Part shown: positions 61,087 through 64,000 of the stretch, one piece after another
How the letters are laid out: every line of letters begins with the position of its first letter
Numbering within the stretch: the stretch's first letter is position 1
Assembly: GCA_038501785.1 (NCBI GenBank)
Contig: JBAMJR010000089.1
Location: forward strand, 5,808,001-5,872,000
Direction: 5' to 3'
Source: Myoxocephalus aenaeus
Taxonomy: Eukaryota; Chordata; Actinopteri; Perciformes; Cottidae
Length of the DNA stretch: 64,000 bases
Made by a program: the position numbers and the translations under genes
The notes under the pieces: model-generated
Told to the model about the DNA's origin: nothing
Database searches by the model: none
What the model saw: only the letters and a program-made list of their open reading frames with translations

Positions 61087-64000
61087 CACCTTGTTGTATC
61101 CGTGTGAACTATAATGAAAGACCAAAGTTATAAAAAAGTGCAAAGCATGAATATTAAACTCCAAAGCATACCATATCGTCTAAGAATCTCACAAGCTTCA
61201 GTGTTTGTTTGAGACAGTAGTAAAGAGGTAGTTAGTGATGGACGTGGGTGGAGAACTGTGTCTTCTCTCTGGCACTAAACTGGAGTTAACTCACTAAACA
61301 AAAGCTGCACTTCTTTTACGCCTCATTTGGCTCAGTGTTGTACAACTGCACACACGACGAGGAAAATGCTTCGAAGAATTACAGAGAAAGCAGAGGACAA
61401 CATGCTTTTTAGAGCCGGAGAAAAGAAAAAAAAGAGGCAATTTTTTACTCCAGCAGAAGGGTAGTGACTCTCCCTCGTAGAGTTCCCTTCTCCACCGCTT
61501 AATTACTGCGTGCGATCATGAATATTTCAGGCATATGCTTTCCCACTTTGTCACTGGAGTTCAGAACTAAGAGAAACAAGTTCATATGCATATTAATAGG
61601 GGGTTTGTGGGTGGAGGGGGACAGGAGGACTAAGGGTTGCCAGTGTGCTGGTGACAGCAGGAGGAAATGGCACTCATTCCCCAGCAGCTGCTCTTTTTAG
61701 ATCCCCCTCAGAGGGAACTGCCCGAGGAGGGCCTCCGCCACAAAGGGGATAAAGGAGATGAGGGCTCTTGATGGAAAACAGGCAAACAACCACTGGGACC
61801 CCCGCCTACCCCCCACACCCGCCCCTTCAAACACTAATGCTGGTGCGTACTCGCACACACAGAAACCCTTGGCCCACACTTAGCCAACCCCCAGGACTTG
61901 TCAGGACCTCTTTAGCATTTTCTGCGGTGGCAGCTAAACTGTGCATTAGCACCAGGCTAACGGGACCGCTCTAATGACGGACCGAGACTGTAAAGAGATT
62001 TCTTTTTCTTTTTTCGAGCTATGTATAATGACAAATGGGATGCAGTCCTGGGGGACGGCGAATGGGCTCGGGCCCTGGAAGCATCTGAGGCCCCTATCGG
62101 TTGAAGAGGGTCGCTGTATTAAAATGACAATATAAATGTAAATCCTAAGTAATAATTCTTAAAAATGGCTGACGCGACCCTCCCCTGGATCACGTGCGTC
62201 ACTGCACTAACATGGTCTAGGGGCAGCATTAAACGCTGTCTAATTGAATTTATGGACCTTTAAACACCACTTAGCAGCCAGTAGAGCATAATGATATGCT
62301 TTATTTAACATATCTAAACAAAGACGATTACAGCATTGTGCAGGTTTAATGGCGCACAAAGTGTTCTCTTTCCTCTTGATTTAGAGGCCCCATTTGCGTG
62401 TCAAATCCTCTGCAAATAAAAGCCCCCTCAAAAAGTAGATTTTTGCTGTATATAGGACACCTCTTGATGAATTTGAACCCTGTCAGGTCTGCGTGGAGAC
62501 ATCAGGAACATTTCAATGGCAAGTTCAAAGCGAGCGCTAATGAGTTTGACCTTTCCTGTCATAATTAGCATGCCCAGTCAACCTCCCACAATTTACCAGC
62601 AAGAACAAAAGAGGTAACACTCAAGCTGTGTCTCTGGATAGAAAACAATCTCTTAATTGATGTTTTCAAACAATACAAGACACCATGTTTTGTTCCACAT
62701 GCCCCTCATTTGCACAATTCTTAAGACGGACACAGATCTGAAATACACACAGAGAAGTGCTCAACCCGGGCAAGTGTCTTAATAAACTGTAATGCGGGTG
62801 AGGCAATTAGAGCACTGGCAGCTATATCACTTCCTCTAACATGTCAGAGGTACTAAATGTGATTTATAGTGGGAGGTCCTGCTGGGCACTCTTAAAGGGG
62901 AAATAATTGAGAGGCATTCAAGATGAATATAACAGGGATTGCTTTATATTACTATCAAAACAAATGTTTCTTTTTTCGTTGGTACAAAAATAAATTAACC
63001 ATAACCAAAGACAAGACAAAGCCTACAAAAAACACAGATAACACAACCTTCACTAATACATTTGGCCTGTGCACAACTGTGTGTTAAGTAATCTTACACC
63101 TGCAAAGCCCCGTTCTTAGGGTACTCAAAGTATTATTAACCATTTATCTGCAGCCAGGGTGAGCCAACGATAGCCCATGGACAGGATTAGAGTACAAGTC
63201 GAATGTTTATATCCGCAAACCCCTAAGAATGACTGCTACTGCTACAATAAACCCTTGTGATCTGTTTCAGATCTTGCTCCACTTTCCCATCAGTCGTCAT
63301 CACAGCCGCTATAATTCCCTTTCTGAGTGCCAAGATTTTTCTGTCTTTTTTCCCTTTCGATAGAAGGCACAAAGAGAACAGGACAGAGAGGGGTGGCTTT
63401 TGTTTTGGTACCTCTGTGTCTTCCCCCACTCTTTCTCTTTCTCTTCCCTTCCCTCTGTGGGGCTCTGGTGTGATTATTACACTTTCAGTGGAGGATTTAA
63501 CCACGGGCCAGTTGGGCCATCGCCTCGGGGAGGTCCCGATTTCAATGCGTGTGTGCTACTTTTTCCCCCAGTTTATTGCCTTGCCTTTTATTCTGCCAGA
63601 CAGTCCCACTGACATCAGGGGGCTCTTAGAATAACTTGCCCGAGGCAATCAGATCCCTGAACTTTAAATCAGCCACCGTATACTGGTATAGGATCCAGAT
63701 CTGAAAATGAGCTAGTGCTAATAGATAAAGAAAGATAACTCATGTGATGTTGAGGATGAAACAATGTTTCTACCGTTTTAATATTTGGGCAGTGTGTCAA
63801 CCAAGGAGGTGTTTATGTGATCACCTTTAACAACCTTTAGTCATGATGATAAAACCAATTGTGTCATTAAAAAATTGTGACATTTCCATTATGTACCTTC
63901 TATACCACCATGTCATCACATTTATCAGGACTCCTACAGTTCATCTAGTACACATGATTGCAACCTCAATCAGCAATTCATTTAGTATCTGACTATTGTT
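61084..64000. other. Gene-free interval to the window end
   Basis: Unique-looking sequence. 62155-62320 is listed separately as a candidate regulatory block; 62520-62600 (GCGCTAATGAGTTTGACC, TCATAATTAGCATGC) has a similar look. The frames at 63223-63634 on both strands overlap and are not recognised. Confidence 0.45.
62155..62320. promoter_or_regulatory. Unique block, candidate conserved non-coding element
   Basis: Non-repetitive sequence holding CACGTG (E-box, in GGATCACGTGCG), TCTAATTGAATTTATGG and GCATAATGATATGC, the last resembling POU/homeodomain sites. It lies 33 kb beyond pou4f2, so its target gene may be another gene outside the window. Weak call. Confidence 0.18.

Noticed and set aside
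30606..64000. Exons of genes that neighbour POU4F2 in mammals (such as TTC29 or EDNRA)
   Set aside because: I looked for recognisable domain sequence in the larger frames and found none. Short diverged exons cannot be fully excluded without a translated search.

Overview
The window looks like a gene-poor stretch of a ray-finned fish genome, probably a percomorph-like teleost. Three things suggest this: (1) the one recognisable protein is a fish-type POU4F2 with a compact 370-bp intron; (2) there are many long CA/TG, GA and TA microsatellites and pure G runs; (3) the dispersed repeats match, from memory, families common in teleost genomes (a tRNA-derived SINE, a hAT-type MITE with an intact 8-bp target duplication, a TA-flanked MITE, 5'-truncated LINE ends). 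No database search could be run, so species and repeat family names are left open.

Only one protein-coding gene is well supported: pou4f2 (Brn3b-type class IV POU-homeodomain transcription factor) on the + strand. Its two coding exons, 27605-27811 and 28182-29099, join in phase 0 at canonical GT/AG sites and encode 374 residues: POU-IV box across the junction, an 11-His run, POU-specific domain and homeodomain. A probable 3' UTR runs to an ATTAAA signal at 30579.

Layout: 1-4190 holds four diverged dispersed repeats, including two copies of one family. 4190-17700 is mostly featureless, with microsatellites and a minus-strand SINE at 10309-10584. 17740-23000 is a repeat cluster: a LINE reverse-transcriptase relic, two halves of one repeat in swapped order, a perfect 31-bp hairpin around a CCAAT sequence, and a TA-flanked MITE nested in an older repeat. 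23200-27600 is the pou4f2 upstream region, with AT-rich candidate regulatory blocks, candidate POU-IV sites and a large TG/GA tract about 0.7-0.85 kb before the start codon. 27605-30600 is the gene. 30600-46000 is gene-free, with AT-rich homeodomain-motif-rich blocks near 32.0-32.2 kb and 36.2-36.4 kb. 46100-47480 is a second nested repeat cluster. 48-64 kb contains microsatellites, a LINE 3' end at 52.4-52.9 kb and no recognised gene.

The long gene-free flanks (about 27 kb upstream, 34 kb downstream) fit a developmental transcription factor controlled by distal enhancers. That is inference from family knowledge; conservation was not measured. I found no convincing new biological system. The best leads are the perfect CCAAT hairpin with its partial copy 1.35 kb away, the nested transposon stratigraphy, and the possible internal start of a short POU4F2 isoform.
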